Part shown: in pieces, positions 51,441 to 62,742 of the stretch
How the letters are laid out: each line of letters begins with the position of its first letter
Numbering within the stretch: the first letter of the stretch is position 1
Assembly: GCF_003664125.1 (NCBI RefSeq)
Contig: NZ_RCCP01000001.1
Location: 930,001-994,000, forward strand
DNA: 64,000 nt
DNA from: Planococcus citreus
GTDB taxonomy: Bacteria > Bacillota > Bacilli > Bacillales_A > Planococcaceae
Direction: 5' to 3'
Made by a program: the position numbers and the translations under genes
Notes under the pieces: model-generated
The model's input: only the letters and a program-made list of their open reading frames with translations
What the model was told of the DNA's origin: nothing
The model's database searches: none

Positions 51441-52739
51441 TCAATTCACGTCGGAACTGAGGTCGGACTTCCCGCTCGCCACAGGATCAATTGTTTCGCG
51501 GCGAATGTCAGCGCCAAGGCCCCGCAGCTTTTCGATGATGTTCGAGTAGCCGCGTTCGATGTGATAGATCTCACGCACTTCCGTTTCACCTTCTGCTAGT
51601 AAGCCGGCGATTACAAGTGCTGCTCCTGCACGCAAATCGGAAGCGACAACGGTCGCTGCATTCAACGGAGTCGGCCCGGTAATGATGGCCGCACGCCCTT
51701 CGACACGCCCAACCGCATTCATGCGGCGCAGCTCATCAATATGCTTGAAGCGCGCTGAATAAATGGTATCGGTGATCATGGAAGATCCATGGGCTTGTGT
51801 CATCAAGACCGAGAACGGCTGCTGCAGATCAGTCGCAAATCCTGGATAAACCAAAGTTTTCACGTCAATCGGCTGCAAGTTTTCTGTTTTCGGGATGTGG
51901 ATCGATTCTTCATCTTCCTGAACTTCGACGCCCATTTCACGGAGCTTCGCAGTCAAGGCTTCCATATGGAAAGGAATGACGTTATCGATCGTCACGCCAT
52001 CGCCTGCAGCGGCAGCCATGATCATGAATGTACCCGCTTCGATGCGGTCAGGAATGATTGTATGGTTAGTACCGTGCAATTCATCCACGCCTTCGATGCG
52101 GATCACGTTGGTGCCGGCGCCTTTGATTTTCGCACCCATATTGGTCAACAGTGTCGCGACGTCAATGATTTCCGGCTCTTTCGCCGCATTCTCGATGACC
52201 GTCTGGCCTTTCGCACGTACGGCAGCGAGCATGATATTGATCGTTGCGCCTACGCTGACGACGTCGAGATAGATTTTTGCGCCGCGCAGTTCGTCGGCAC
52301 GCAAATAAATCGCCCCGTGCTCATTGGTCACTTTTGCACCAAGCGCTTCGAAGCCTTTAATATGCTGGTCGATCGGGCGCGGTCCAAGGAAACAACCTCC
52401 TGGAAGGCCGATTGCTGCGTGCTTGAAACGCCCAAGCATCGCACCCATCATATAGTAGGAAGCCCGCAATTTCTTGACGTTGCCGTTCGGCAGCGGCATG
52501 TCGACCATTTCAGTCGGGTCGATTTGCATGACGCCGTCTTCGAATGTGACGGATCCTCCAATTTCTTCCAAAATACTTTTCAATGTCCAAACATCGGATA
52601 TTTCTGGCAAGCCTTCAATCGATACTGGCGAATTCGCCAAAATCGAAGCCGGAATCAAAGCCACGGCACTGTTTTTAGCACCGTTGACTTTAATCGTTCC
52701 GGACAGGCGTTTGCCGCCTTTTATTTTATAAACGTCCAT
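51441..52739 (-). CDS. murAB: UDP-N-acetylglucosamine 1-carboxyvinyltransferase, second copy (MurAB)
   Basis: Paralogue of MurA, 432 residues. [18 protein letters not shown] near 18, catalytic Cys in [20 protein letters not shown] near 114-133. Position next to tal, fba and rho marks it as MurAB (MurZ). ATG at 52739 has AAAAGGAGAAATACA upstream, and an upstream frame extension is not supported. Two MurA enzymes are normal in low-GC Gram-positives. Confidence 0.93.
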   Translation of the reverse strand: MDVYKIKGGKRLSGTIKVNGAKNSAVALIPASILANSPVSIEGLPEISDVWTLKSILEEIGGSVTFEDGVMQIDPTEMVDMPLPNGNVKKLRASYYMMGAMLGRFKHAAIGLPGGCFLGPRPIDQHIKGFEALGAKVTNEHGAIYLRADELRGAKIYLDVVSVGATINIMLAAVRAKGQTVIENAAKEPEIIDVATLLTNMGAKIKGAGTNVIRIEGVDELHGTNHTIIPDRIEAGTFMIMAAAAGDGVTIDNVIPFHMEALTAKLREMGVEVQEDEESIHIPKTENLQPIDVKTLVYPGFATDLQQPFSVLMTQAHGSSMITDTIYSARFKHIDELRRMNAVGRVEGRAAIITGPTPLNAATVVASDLRAGAALVIAGLLAEGETEVREIYHIERGYSNIIEKLRGLGADIRRETIDPVASGKSDLSSDVN

Positions 52740-52765
52740 TGTATTTCTCCTTTTCCCTGTCAGCC

Positions 52766-53416
52766 TTATTTCACAGAGCGGGTTTCCCAATCGGCTAGGA
52801 ATGCTTCGATGCCTTTATCCGTCAACGGGTGCTTGAACATCATTTCAAGCACTTTCATCGGCATTGTGCCGATATGCGCGCCGTTAAGAGCTGCTTCCGT
52901 CACGTGTTGCGGATGGCGGATCGATGCGGCGATGATTTCTGAATCGATGTCGTGGATTGCGAAAATTTCAGCAATCTGCGCGATCAAATCCATGCCGTTG
53001 TGCCCGATATCGTCAAGGCGCCCAAGGAATGGGGAAACGTAAGCTGCTCCAGCGCGTGCTGCTAGAAGCGCTTGGTTGGCGCTGAAGATCAATGTGACAT
53101 TGACTTTTTTGCCTTCGCCAGCTAGAACCGCACATGCTTTCAAGCCTTCCGGAGTCATCGGCAATTTCACTGTGATGTTTGGCGCAAGTTCAGCCAGTTC
53201 ACGGCCTTCTTTGATCATGCCTTCCGAATCAAGTGCGATGACTTCTCCGCTGATCGATCCGTCGACAAGGTCGGCGATTTCTTTCAGGCGGTCGTGGAAC
53301 GAGACATCTTTTTCTTTTGCGACAAGTGATGGGTTTGTCGTGACGCCTGAGAGAATGCCCCACGCGTGTGCTTCTTTAATTTCGTCGAAGTTTGCTGTAT
53401 CAATGAAAAATTTCAT
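52766..53416 (-). CDS. tal: Transaldolase-like protein (Tal/FSA subfamily)
   Basis: 216-residue short-form transaldolase. [20 protein letters not shown] and [12 protein letters not shown] near 23 are conserved; the Schiff-base Lys is in [20 protein letters not shown] near 84-103 region, after [10 protein letters not shown]. Moves a dihydroxyacetone unit between sugar phosphates in the pentose phosphate pathway. CAGGAGGAAACCATAC precedes the start. Between murAB and fba. Confidence 0.92.
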   Translation of the reverse strand: MKFFIDTANFDEIKEAHAWGILSGVTTNPSLVAKEKDVSFHDRLKEIADLVDGSISGEVIALDSEGMIKEGRELAELAPNITVKLPMTPEGLKACAVLAGEGKKVNVTLIFSANQALLAARAGAAYVSPFLGRLDDIGHNGMDLIAQIAEIFAIHDIDSEIIAASIRHPQHVTEAALNGAHIGTMPMKVLEMMFKHPLTDKGIEAFLADWETRSVK

Positions 53417-53473
53417 GTATGGTTTCCTCCTGTATGTGGAAAAAGAGACGAATTCGCCTCTCTTCCCAAGTTT

Positions 53474-54337
53474 TTATGAATTTGCTTGTTGTGAACTTCC
53501 GAAATCGCGCATTTTACCGATGACAGTCGCTTTGATGGCATCGCGTGCTGGCGTCAAGTATTTACGTGGATCGTAGACGTCTGCATCTGATGCCAATTTT
53601 TCGCGGATGGCTTTCGATGCGGCAATTTGGCTTTCCGTGTTGACGTTGATCTTCGATGTACCTAGTGAAACCGCACGTTGAACGTCTTTTAGCGGGATCC
53701 CTGTTCCACCGTGCAAGACAAGCGGCACATCACAAAGCTGTGAAATTTCTTCCATTTCAGCGAATCCGAGGTTCGGTTCGCCTTTATACGGCCCGTGGAC
53801 CGAGCCGAGCGCTGGCGCTAGGCAATCGATGCCTGTCTGTTCGACAAGTTCCTGGCATTCTTTCGGGTCAGCGTAAATGACGCCTTCAGCGATCACGTCA
53901 TCTTCCTGTCCGCCAACGATGCCCAGTTCCGCTTCCACGGAAACGCCCTTAGCGTGAGCATACTCAACCACTTTACGCGTAATTTCAATATTTTCGTCGA
54001 ATGGATGATGCGATGCATCGATCATGACCGATGTGAAACCTGCATCAATCGCTTCTTTACATTTTTCAAAACTGGAACCGTGATCTAAATGGATAGCGAC
54101 CGGAACTGTGATATTGTAATCATGCATCAGGCCCTTCACCATATGTACGACAGTCGTGAATCCACCCATATAGCGTGCTGCACCTTCTGAGACACCACAG
54201 ATGACCGGGGATTTTTCTTCCTCAGCCGCCTGCAGGATCGCTTGTGTAAATTCCAAGTTGTTCAGGTTAAATTGCCCGATGGCATAACCGTCCTTCTTAC
54301 CTTTTATCATCATTTCTTTCATCGAAACCAATGGCAT
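53474..54337 (-). CDS. fbaA: Fructose-bisphosphate aldolase class II
   Basis: Zinc aldolase of glycolysis and gluconeogenesis, 287 residues. [13 protein letters not shown] near 80 holds the catalytic Asp and a zinc His; [15 protein letters not shown] near 100, [14 protein letters not shown] near 130, and [10 protein letters not shown] near 205 give further zinc and phosphate ligands. GAGGAGGAAAAATAATA precedes the start. Downstream of spo0F as in B. subtilis. Confidence 0.95.
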   Translation of the reverse strand: MPLVSMKEMMIKGKKDGYAIGQFNLNNLEFTQAILQAAEEEKSPVICGVSEGAARYMGGFTTVVHMVKGLMHDYNITVPVAIHLDHGSSFEKCKEAIDAGFTSVMIDASHHPFDENIEITRKVVEYAHAKGVSVEAELGIVGGQEDDVIAEGVIYADPKECQELVEQTGIDCLAPALGSVHGPYKGEPNLGFAEMEEISQLCDVPLVLHGGTGIPLKDVQRAVSLGTSKINVNTESQIAASKAIREKLASDADVYDPRKYLTPARDAIKATVIGKMRDFGSSQQANS

Positions 54338-54424
54338 TATTATTTTTCCTCCTCAGAATAGGCACAAGCCCAATATCTTTTTCACTATATCAAAAATGGC
54401 GCTGTTTCGCCACTCGGTGCCTGT

Positions 54425-54784
54425 TTAATCGCCAATCAGCTCGCGGACGGCATCGCGCAATTCGAAAACATCGAAGGGTTTGGTGAAATAACGCACCACT
54501 CCCCAATTCATCGACTCTTCGATCACGCCCATTTCGCCGTAAGCCGTCATCATGATCACTTTGCAATCATGCCGCCGCTTCTTGAACCTCTTCAGCAATT
54601 CGATGCCATCCATGCCCGGCATCTTCATATCCATCAGCACCATATCAGGACACGTTTCTTCCGTCAGTTCCAATGCTTCTTTTCCGCTCCCCGCAATCAA
54701 GGTCTCGTAACCTTCCCGCTCGAATACTTCTTTCAATAACAGGCGGATGCCTTGTTGATCATCTACTATTAGAATCTTTCTCAC
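54425..54784 (-). CDS. spo0F: Sporulation/phosphorelay response regulator Spo0F
   Basis: Stand-alone receiver domain of 119 residues. Asp8-Asp9 acidic pair, phospho-acceptor Asp52 in VLMDMKMPGMDG, Thr in IMMTAYGE and Lys in FTKPFD. No output domain, as in Spo0F, which relays phosphate between kinases and Spo0B. The best start is the GTG at 54784, with GGAAAGGAGTGGCTGAT upstream; a long frame back to 54976 overlaps the divergent ywjG gene and is not believed. Kept here although several spo genes are missing from the conserved neighbourhood. Confidence 0.9.
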   Translation of the reverse strand: MRKILIVDDQQGIRLLLKEVFEREGYETLIAGSGKEALELTEETCPDMVLMDMKMPGMDGIELLKRFKKRRHDCKVIMMTAYGEMGVIEESMNWGVVRYFTKPFDVFELRDAVRELIGD

Positions 54785-54856
54785 ATCAGCCACTCCTTTC
54801 CACCTTTTTTTCGAAGAGCAGCTCGTTCTGCTATACTCGTTTTGAGGTGAACCCAT

Positions 54857-55342
54857 TTGAAAATATTGACGACACAATTGACTGGCCTGTTCCAACGCCT
54901 CGCCAAGGAAGAAGAAGCCATCGAAGATACAGCCCGGCTTCTCGCCCAAGCAATCATTGGCGAAGGCCGCATCCACCTGGCTGCTTTCGGCGAACTCGAA
55001 GCTGTCGCAGCCACTGCTTTGAACGGCCCTGAAACGCTCGAATCAGCGGTTCGCTACGACCCATCCGTTGAATTGTCGACGGCCGACCGGGTGTGGATCC
55101 TAGCCCGGAAAGGCGAAGGCGACGCCTTGGCCCATGAATTGGCAGGGCGCGCCATTCCGTTTGCGATGCTGACAGCTGAAAGCCACGGCAATGAAACAGC
55201 GGATGTCTTTCTCTCCATGAACATCGACAAGGGCTTGCTGCCGGGCGAAGACGGCGGGCGCATCATGATTCCCCACGGGCTCGGCGCTTTGTATGTCTAC
55301 CATGCAGTCAAGTTAACAATCGATGAAATGCTCGCAGATTGA
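54857..55342 (+). CDS. ywjG: YwjG family protein (DUF2529)
   Basis: Soluble protein of 161 residues of the DUF2529 family, found between spo0F and pyrG in many Bacillales. IHLAAFGELEAVAATALNG near 39 and ADRVWILARKGEGDALA near 76 have the alternating strand and helix pattern of a sugar-isomerase-like fold, but no function is known. The start is TTG at 54857 with GAGGTGAACCCAT upstream. Divergent from spo0F with only 72 bases between their starts. Confidence 0.82.
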   Translation: MKILTTQLTGLFQRLAKEEEAIEDTARLLAQAIIGEGRIHLAAFGELEAVAATALNGPETLESAVRYDPSVELSTADRVWILARKGEGDALAHELAGRAIPFAMLTAESHGNETADVFLSMNIDKGLLPGEDGGRIMIPHGLGALYVYHAVKLTIDEMLAD

Positions 55343-55352
55343 CGAGCCGCAA

Positions 55353-55386
55353 AAAAGCCTTCCCTGGAATGGGAAGGCTTTTTCAT
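55353..55386. terminator. Bidirectional terminator between ywjG and pyrG
   Basis: Perfect stem AAAAAGCCTTCCC / GGGAAGGCTTTTT with a six-base loop; genes converge on it from both sides. Confidence 0.92.
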
Positions 55387-55435
55387 CTGATCGATGCCTG
55401 CCTTCCAGGAAATGAAGCGGCTTACCACAAATTGA

Positions 55436-57118
<1,683 letters not shown>

Positions 57119-57170
57119 TCAGCCACCCAAAAAAGTGGATGGCACGTTGATTTGCTGCCAGATAGCAGCA

Positions 57171-57217
57171 CTAAAAAAATAAAAAGCGCCCCTCCTGCAA
57201 AGCGTGCAGGGGGAGCG
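57171..57217 (-). terminator. pyrG attenuator hairpin
   Basis: Long stem GCGCTCCCCCTGCA / TGCAGGAGGGGCGC with a short loop, followed by TTTTTATTTTTTT, inside the pyrG leader before the coding region. Its first arm has a C/U-rich stretch (CUCCCCCU) that a run of added G could bind. Confidence 0.88.
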
Positions 57218-57256
57218 CGTTAGCTATACGAATCATCTCTCCTATTTTAAGGAGCC

Positions 57257-57292
57257 CAATAAAATCTTATCCTGTACAGCCGTTTCCGTCAA
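57257..57292 (-). promoter_or_regulatory. pyrG promoter and GGGCUCC transcript start
   Basis: Reading the minus strand: TTGACG (57292-57287), 17-base spacer, TAAGAT (57269-57264), six bases, then the start GGGCTCC at 57257. In B. subtilis the pyrG transcript begins GGGCUC and, when CTP is low, extra G residues are added there and prevent attenuation. The same start and an attenuator with a matching C/U run are seen here. The promoter lies between the rpoE stop and the leader. Confidence 0.85.
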
Positions 57293-57310
57293 GGTGAAAA
57301 AAAGTTCAGA

Positions 57311-57913
57311 CTACTTCAGCCCATCCTCTTCTTCTTCCTCTTCGTCATCTTCTTCTTCGTCGATGATGTTGCCATCAAGGTCTTCTACGAGCACGCCGAC
57401 ATCTTCCACTTCGTCGACATCGTCGTCATCATCTGTCGAATCGAAATCAAGATCAACGACCGGTGCTTTGACAGCCACTTCGTCATCATCATCGTCATCG
57501 TCGTCATCTGAAGAAACATCGCCATCGTCTTCGCCGAAATCTTCGAAGTCCAGCTCGTCTTCCAACTCGAGATCCATATCATCGAAGTCATCGTCCGTCG
57601 ATTTCGATTTCTTCTTCTTGCGGGCTTTAACTGTCGGTGCAGATTCTTCTTCGATCTGCTCGACCGGATACCATTCACGAAGGCCCCAGCGATTTTCGCC
57701 AAGGATCAGGAAGCGGCCATCAATGTTCATGTCAGTGTAATACTGTGCAAGATGCGCTTTCATCTCTTCTTCAGAAAGGCCGATCAATTGCTGCAATTCA
57801 GCGACTAGCTCTGAAAAAGTTTTCGTTTCTTTGGTTTCTTCCAAAATGGCATATGTTAAGTCGACGAACGACTCTTCTAGCAATTCTTCTTTCGTTAATT
57901 CACGGATGTTCAT
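57311..57913 (-). CDS. rpoE: RNA polymerase delta subunit
   Basis: RNA polymerase subunit of Gram-positive bacteria, 200 residues. Folded HARE-HTH domain at about 1-90 (ELLEESFVDLTYAILEETKE, FLILGENRWGLREWYP), a short basic patch KARKKKKSK near 98, then an almost purely Asp/Glu tail that is largely disordered. The tail competes with nucleic acid and speeds polymerase recycling. AGAAGGGACGTGCACGA precedes the start. Confidence 0.95.
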   Translation of the reverse strand: MNIRELTKEELLEESFVDLTYAILEETKETKTFSELVAELQQLIGLSEEEMKAHLAQYYTDMNIDGRFLILGENRWGLREWYPVEQIEEESAPTVKARKKKKSKSTDDDFDDMDLELEDELDFEDFGEDDGDVSSDDDDDDDDDEVAVKAPVVDLDFDSTDDDDDVDEVEDVGVLVEDLDGNIIDEEEDDEEEEEEDGLK

Positions 57914-57974
57914 TCGTGCACGTCCCTTCTTGTATCGTAACTCTATCCATTATATACAAAGTCCTTGCTGTCCG

Positions 57975-58148
57975 CTACCGGGATTTCTTTTTTCTGCGCA
58001 TAAGCTGATCCCACCCGAAATAGAAAAAGTAGGCGGACAGGATTAAAAACGGTATCGAGCCGAGCGCTCTATTGTACAGTACAATAAGCAGCACGACCGC
58101 TGCAATGATGATCGAGTAATGAGCAGCTTTGGGCATGTTGTCATCCAT
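57975..58148 (-). CDS. 57-residue hypothetical membrane protein
   Basis: Open frame MDDNMPKAAHYSIIIAAVVL continuing with two hydrophobic segments (about 12-26 and 31-45) and ending in a basic tail RRKKKSR. Two short spans and a positive C-terminus fit a small membrane protein. The ribosome site is weak (AAAGAAAAGAG). It is upstream of rpoE on the same strand and may share its transcript. Family not recognised. Confidence 0.55.
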   Translation of the reverse strand: MDDNMPKAAHYSIIIAAVVLLIVLYNRALGSIPFLILSAYFFYFGWDQLMRRKKKSR

Positions 58149-58267
58149 CTCTTTTCTTTAGAGTTTCAACTTCTTCCATTATAACGGACTTGCACCGCCA
58201 AATCGACCGAAGTGCCGGATGAGATTTGAGTTGTCAATACAACTAAGTTTATAGAGTAAATGTATGT

Positions 58268-58775
58268 GGGGGAGGTTTCGCTCCAATGGCTGCTTTCCGG
58301 GGGGCGGGTGTTGAGCCAATGTGCCAAAATGCACGGCACATTTGTCTCGCCAGCCCGCTCAGTCCCCCAGGAGTCAGCCATTTCCGCTCCACCTCTAAGT
58401 ATAGAGTGGAAATGAAATTTATCTGTCATTGAAATTAGCATGAACAGTTTTGGACAGCTTTGTAATTGCATAAAGAATAGCTAGTGAACCATCTTTTCCG
58501 CTATCAACTCTAACTAGGCGTCTTCACCAGCGGACTAATACAATAAAAAAAGACGTGTCCTCGCATGCAACATCCAATGAAATCTAAAAGCCGAACCGCG
58601 CTCACGGGCGAGCCGAAGCAATGAGACGAACGTTCTTTTCGGCTCATTGCGGGAGGCCAGCCCTAAGCGGGAGGCGGCTCATTCGTGATGAAACAATCAA
58701 CGAACCACCCATCTCATTCACTTGCCTCGCTCACTTCTCCACACACCAGTCTAGCTAAGCACGAATGAAAGCACA
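58268..58775 (+). repeat. Composite non-coding repeat element, copy 3
   Basis: Occupies most of the 680-base gap between the 57-residue frame and icmF. Module A (about 58277-58412) has outer arms AATGGCTG / CAGCCATT, GGGGGGCGGGTGTTGAGCCA, ATGTGCC / GGCACAT and TTTGTCTCGCCAGCCCGC. The linker (to about 58575) contains AGTTTTGGACAGCTTTGTAA and CCAGCGGACTAATACAAT. Module C (about 58576-58690) has AAAGCCGAACCGCGC, hairpin CAATGAG / CTCATTG and GGGAGGCCAGCCCTAAGCGG. No coding frame of note. Confidence 0.78.
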
Positions 58776-58787
58776 TGCTCAAGCACA

Positions 58788-58822
58788 AAAAAATCCCCTC
58801 GCCCGGTTAAAGGCGAGGGGAT
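58788..58822 (-). terminator. Terminator after icmF
   Basis: Stem ATCCCCTCGCC / GGCGAGGGGAT with an eight-base loop and seven T on the minus strand. Confidence 0.93.
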
Positions 58823-58828
58823 GGGATC

Positions 58829-61800
58829 TTACATGTTTCTGCGGTACTGGCCGCCTACTTCGTAGAGAGCTGAAGTGATCTGGCCAAGGCTTGCGACTTT
58901 GACAGTCTCCATCAGTTCCTCGAAAATATTGCCGCCTTCTTTTGCGACTTGTTTCAAGCGCTGCAAGGCTTCATCTGAAGGATTGCGCTCTTGGAACGCG
59001 CGCAAATTGTTGATTTGCGTTTCTTTTTCTTCTTTCGTCGCACGGGCGATTTCCATCGCGTTGATGTCGTCGTCCGATTGCGGGTTCGGGTTCAAATACG
59101 TGTTGACCCCGATGATCGGCAATTCGCCAGTATGCTTCTTCATTTCATAATGCATCGATTCTTCCTGAATCTTGCCGCGCTGGTATTGCGTCTCCATCGC
59201 GCCAAGAACACCGCCGCGGTCGTTGATGCGGTCGAATTCCGTCATGACGGCTTCTTCGACCAATTGCGTCAACTCTTCCACCACGAATGCGCCTTGCAAC
59301 GGGTTTTCATTTTTCGACAATCCGTGTTCTTTCGTGATGATCATCTGGATGGCCATCGCACGGCGCACGGATTCTTCCGTCGGCGTCGTGATTGCTTCAT
59401 CGTAAGCGTTTGTGTGAAGCGAGTTGCAGTTGTCCTGAAGCGCCATCAAAGCCTGCAAAGTCGTACGGATATCGTTAAAATCGATTTCCTGTGCGTGCAA
59501 GCTGCGGCCAGATGTCTGGACGTGGTATTTCAGTTTCTGGCTGCGTTCGTTCGCGCCGTATTTATCGCGCATGACGATTGCCCAAATGCGGCGTGCAACG
59601 CGACCGATGACCGTGTATTCCGGATCCAAACCGTTCGAGAAGAAGAACGACAAGTTCGGCGCGAAATCATCGATGTTCATGCCGCGGCTCAAATAATACT
59701 CGACGTATGTGAAGCCGTTCGACAAGGTGAACGCCAATTGCGAAATCGGATTCGCGCCCGCTTCCGCAATGTGGTAGCCGGAAATTGACACCGAATAGTA
59801 ATTGCGCACTTTGTGGTCGATAAAGTATTGCTGGATATCGCCCATCATGCGCAGCGCAAATTCTGTCGAGAAGATGCATGTGTTCTGCCCTTGGTCTTCT
59901 TTCAAAATATCCGCTTGAACCGTTCCGCGTACCACTTGCAGCGTACCTTCACGCACTTCGGTGAATTCTTCGACCGTCAATGTGCGGCCGAGCTCTTCTT
60001 CACGCTTTTTCACTTGCTGATCGATGGCCGTGTTCATGAACATCGCCAGGATGATCGGCGCTGGCCCATTGATCGTCATCGAAACGGAAGTCGACGGCGC
60101 ACACAAGTCAAAGCCGTCATACAGTTTCTTCATATCTTCCAGCGTACAGATGGAAACACCTGATTCACCTACTTTTCCGTAGATGTCCGGACGGTGATCC
60201 GGGTCTTCCCCGTACAATGTTACCGAGTCGAATGCAGTGGACAAGCGTTTCGCGTCATCACCTTTTGACAGATAATGGAATCTTCTGTTTGTGCGTTCCG
60301 GCGTGCCTTCTCCCGCAAACTGGCGTTTTGGATCTTCACCCGCGCGTTTGAATGGGAACACCCCTGCCGTATATGGGAATGAACCCGGCACGTTTTCGGC
60401 ATAGACCCAGCGCAAGATTTCGCCATAATCCTTGAATTTCGGCAATGCGACTCTCGGCACTTTGATGCCGGACAAGCTTTCTGTACGCAGCAATGTACGC
60501 AATTCCTTGTCGCGGACTTTCGTGACCAATTCATCACCTGCGTAATCTTCCTGAAGGGAATTCCAGTTATCAAGGATGCGTTTTGATTCAGCTGTCAATT
60601 CATCACGCACGCCTTGTGCGAGTGATTCCAAGGACTGGACGAGTGCATCATCCGGCGCATTTTTTTGGACTTCTTCGATGGCGCCTTCGAGCTGGAACAA
60701 ACGACGCGCAAATCCGGCTTGCTCTGCGCTTTTCGCATGGTAACCACGAACGGCATCCGTAATTTCACGCAAATAATAGCGGCGGTCGTTCGGAATGATG
60801 AGGTTTTCTTTTTGCGTTTTCGCAAACGCTTCATAGCTCGTTTCCCAGTCCATGCCGCATTTCTGGTTGACTGTCGCGACAAGTGCAGCGAACAAGGCAT
60901 TAGTGCCTTTATCGTTGAACTGGCTTGCGATCGTGCCGTAGACCGGCATGTCGTCAAGGTCGTTTTCCCAAAGCAGGTGGCTGCGCTGATACTGTTTTTG
61001 GACTTGGCGCAATGCGTCTTCTGAGCCTTTTCGTTCGAATTTATTAATGACAATCAAATCGGCGTAATCGATCATGTCGATTTTTTCAAGCTGTGTCGGC
61101 GCACCGAATTCACTCGTCATAACATACATCGAGACATCGGAAATGCCAGCGATTTCAGCATCGCCTTGTCCGATACCGCTTGTTTCCACGACAATCAAAT
61201 CGAACCCTGCCGCTTTCACTACATCGAGCACATCGCCGATCGCCGCGGACAATTCCGTTCTAGATCCACGAGTGGCGAGGCTTCTCATGAATACGCGTTT
61301 ATTGAAGATGGCATTCATGCGGATACGGTCGCCAAGCAGCGCACCGCCCGTTTTTTGTTTCGTCGGGTCGATTGACAGGATGGCGATTTTCTTGTCCGGA
61401 AGCTCAGTCAAAAAGCGGCGGATCAATTCATCCGTCAACGAGCTTTTCCCGGCTCCCCCTGTTCCGGTAATCCCGAGAACCGGCGTATTTTTCGATTTTT
61501 CACGGACCGCTTTCATCAAATCGCCCGTATCGAGATTTCGCGTGTGCGCTTCTTCCGCCGTCGTGATGACGTTGGCAAGCGCTACCGGGTTTTCAGCAGT
61601 CAAACCGTCTAAGGAAACGTCTTCTTTCGCTGTGGAAAAATCGCATTCCTCGACGATTTCCGCGATCATGCCCTGCAAGCCCTTTTTGCGGCCATCTTCA
61701 GGTGAGAAAATGCCGGCAATGCCGTAGTCTTCAAGCTCACGGATTTCACGCGGCAAGATGACACCGCCTCCGCCGCCGTAAATGTGGATATGCCCTGCTC

Positions 61801-62080
61801 CGCGTTCTTGAAGCAAGTCATGCATGTATTTGAAATATTCCACGTGGCCGCCTTGGTAAGAAGAGATAGCAATTCCTTGGACGTCTTCCTGGATTGCTGC
61901 ATTGACGACTTCCTCCACGGAACGGTTATGCCCGAGGTGGATTACTTCGACGCCATTTGCCTGCAAGATCCGGCGCATGATATTGATCGATGCGTCGTGG
62001 CCATCGAAAAGGCTCGATGCCGTGACGAACCGGATATGGTGCTTTGGCTGATAAGTGGTGTTTTCTTGTATAGTAGCCAT
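58829..62080 (-). CDS. icmF: Fused isobutyryl-CoA mutase IcmF
   Basis: Adenosylcobalamin enzyme of 1083 residues that interconverts isobutyryl-CoA and n-butyryl-CoA, with its own G-protein chaperone. Domain order: B12-binding domain (about 13-145, with [15 protein letters not shown] supplying the cobalt His), MeaI-type GTPase (about 195-415, Walker [14 protein letters not shown], then [13 protein letters not shown]), linker, then the mutase substrate barrel (about 560-1083, with [11 protein letters not shown] and [13 protein letters not shown]). ATG at 62080 is placed after GGGGGCTTGACCATA; a TTG nine bases earlier is in frame too. Follows the TetR gene; neighbours are acyl-CoA dehydrogenases, so branched-chain acyl-CoA breakdown is likely. 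Confidence 0.94.
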   Translation of the reverse strand: MATIQENTTYQPKHHIRFVTASSLFDGHDASINIMRRILQANGVEVIHLGHNRSVEEVVNAAIQEDVQGIAISSYQGGHVEYFKYMHDLLQERGAGHIHIYGGGGGVILPREIRELEDYGIAGIFSPEDGRKKGLQGMIAEIVEECDFSTAKEDVSLDGLTAENPVALANVITTAEEAHTRNLDTGDLMKAVREKSKNTPVLGITGTGGAGKSSLTDELIRRFLTELPDKKIAILSIDPTKQKTGGALLGDRIRMNAIFNKRVFMRSLATRGSRTELSAAIGDVLDVVKAAGFDLIVVETSGIGQGDAEIAGISDVSMYVMTSEFGAPTQLEKIDMIDYADLIVINKFERKGSEDALRQVQKQYQRSHLLWENDLDDMPVYGTIASQFNDKGTNALFAALVATVNQKCGMDWETSYEAFAKTQKENLIIPNDRRYYLREITDAVRGYHAKSAEQAGFARRLFQLEGAIEEVQKNAPDDALVQSLESLAQGVRDELTAESKRILDNWNSLQEDYAGDELVTKVRDKELRTLLRTESLSGIKVPRVALPKFKDYGEILRWVYAENVPGSFPYTAGVFPFKRAGEDPKRQFAGEGTPERTNRRFHYLSKGDDAKRLSTAFDSVTLYGEDPDHRPDIYGKVGESGVSICTLEDMKKLYDGFDLCAPSTSVSMTINGPAPIILAMFMNTAIDQQVKKREEELGRTLTVEEFTEVREGTLQVVRGTVQADILKEDQGQNTCIFSTEFALRMMGDIQQYFIDHKVRNYYSVSISGYHIAEAGANPISQLAFTLSNGFTYVEYYLSRGMNIDDFAPNLSFFFSNGLDPEYTVIGRVARRIWAIVMRDKYGANERSQKLKYHVQTSGRSLHAQEIDFNDIRTTLQALMALQDNCNSLHTNAYDEAITTPTEESVRRAMAIQMIITKEHGLSKNENPLQGAFVVEELTQLVEEAVMTEFDRINDRGGVLGAMETQYQRGKIQEESMHYEMKKHTGELPIIGVNTYLNPNPQSDDDINAMEIARATKEEKETQINNLRAFQERNPSDEALQRLKQVAKEGGNIFEELMETVKVASLGQITSALYEVGGQYRRNM

Positions 62081-62085
62081 TATGG

Positions 62086-62727
62086 TCAAGCCCCCTGTAT
62101 GGTGATTTTTTCCCCTGCCATCCCCTGCAGCAGAAATTTTGTTTGCATTTCGATAAATTCCCCAATGGTGTAGTCATCCAGCGCCCAGCGCCTGAACGCC
62201 CACATCTGCCCTTGTACGAACAAATGGTGGGAAGCCAAGACAATTTCTTTTTGCGACAGGGACAATTCCCCTGACGCGGCGCATTTTGAAAGCAACCGTT
62301 CGAACAAAGCCGTCATTTCGATTTCCTTGTTCAGTACGTAACGCAGCGCGTCTTTCGGCAAGGATTTGGATTCCTGATACATGACGACGAATTCATCTTG
62401 CATATCGTCGATCAATGTATAGTATTGTTCGAGTGCTTTGACCAGCGTCTCGAGCGAGCCTTCCTCCAAATCCAGCCGGTCGAGCCGTGCGTTGACTTCG
62501 TCGTAAATCGAGTCGCACACAAGATAGAGCACATCTTCTTTTGTGCGGATGTATTCATATAATGTGCCGATGCTGAAACCGGCTGCTTTTGCAATTTCCC
62601 TCGTCGTCGTCCGGTGAAAACCCTTTTCCTTAAAAAGCGTGACAGCGCCGCGGATCATCTGTTCACGGCGCTTTTCAATCAGGCTTTCGTCTTTCACGGA
62701 GGACTGAATTTCACGCTTTTTCGTCAT
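62086..62727 (-). CDS. TetR/AcrR-family transcriptional regulator
   Basis: DNA-binding regulator of 213 residues. The helix-turn-helix is at about 35-75: [20 protein letters not shown] then [20 protein letters not shown]. The C-terminal part (about 85-213) is the ligand domain; no ligand can be named. It sits between acdA and icmF in the same direction, with gaps of 15 and 5 bases, so it probably controls the acyl-CoA cluster and is co-transcribed with it. A FadR-like role sensing acyl-CoA is an inference from the neighbours. Confidence 0.9.
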   Translation of the reverse strand: MTKKREIQSSVKDESLIEKRREQMIRGAVTLFKEKGFHRTTTREIAKAAGFSIGTLYEYIRTKEDVLYLVCDSIYDEVNARLDRLDLEEGSLETLVKALEQYYTLIDDMQDEFVVMYQESKSLPKDALRYVLNKEIEMTALFERLLSKCAASGELSLSQKEIVLASHHLFVQGQMWAFRRWALDDYTIGEFIEMQTKFLLQGMAGEKITIQGA

Positions 62728-62742
62728 AGGCCGACCCTCCGT

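Noticed and set aside
51789..53042. A 417-codon plus-strand frame
   Set aside because: It lies wholly antisense to murAB and tal, has no ribosome site and its composition (many His, Phe, Arg) is that of an antisense shadow.
54785..54976. N-terminal extension of spo0F
   Set aside because: The upstream frame overlaps ywjG on the other strand and has no similarity to receiver proteins; the GTG at 54784 has a good ribosome site.
57204..57740. A 178-codon plus-strand frame coding for a poly-serine protein
   Set aside because: It is the complement of the Asp/Glu-rich tail of rpoE; the serine runs arise from reversed GAC/GAT codons and there is no ribosome site.
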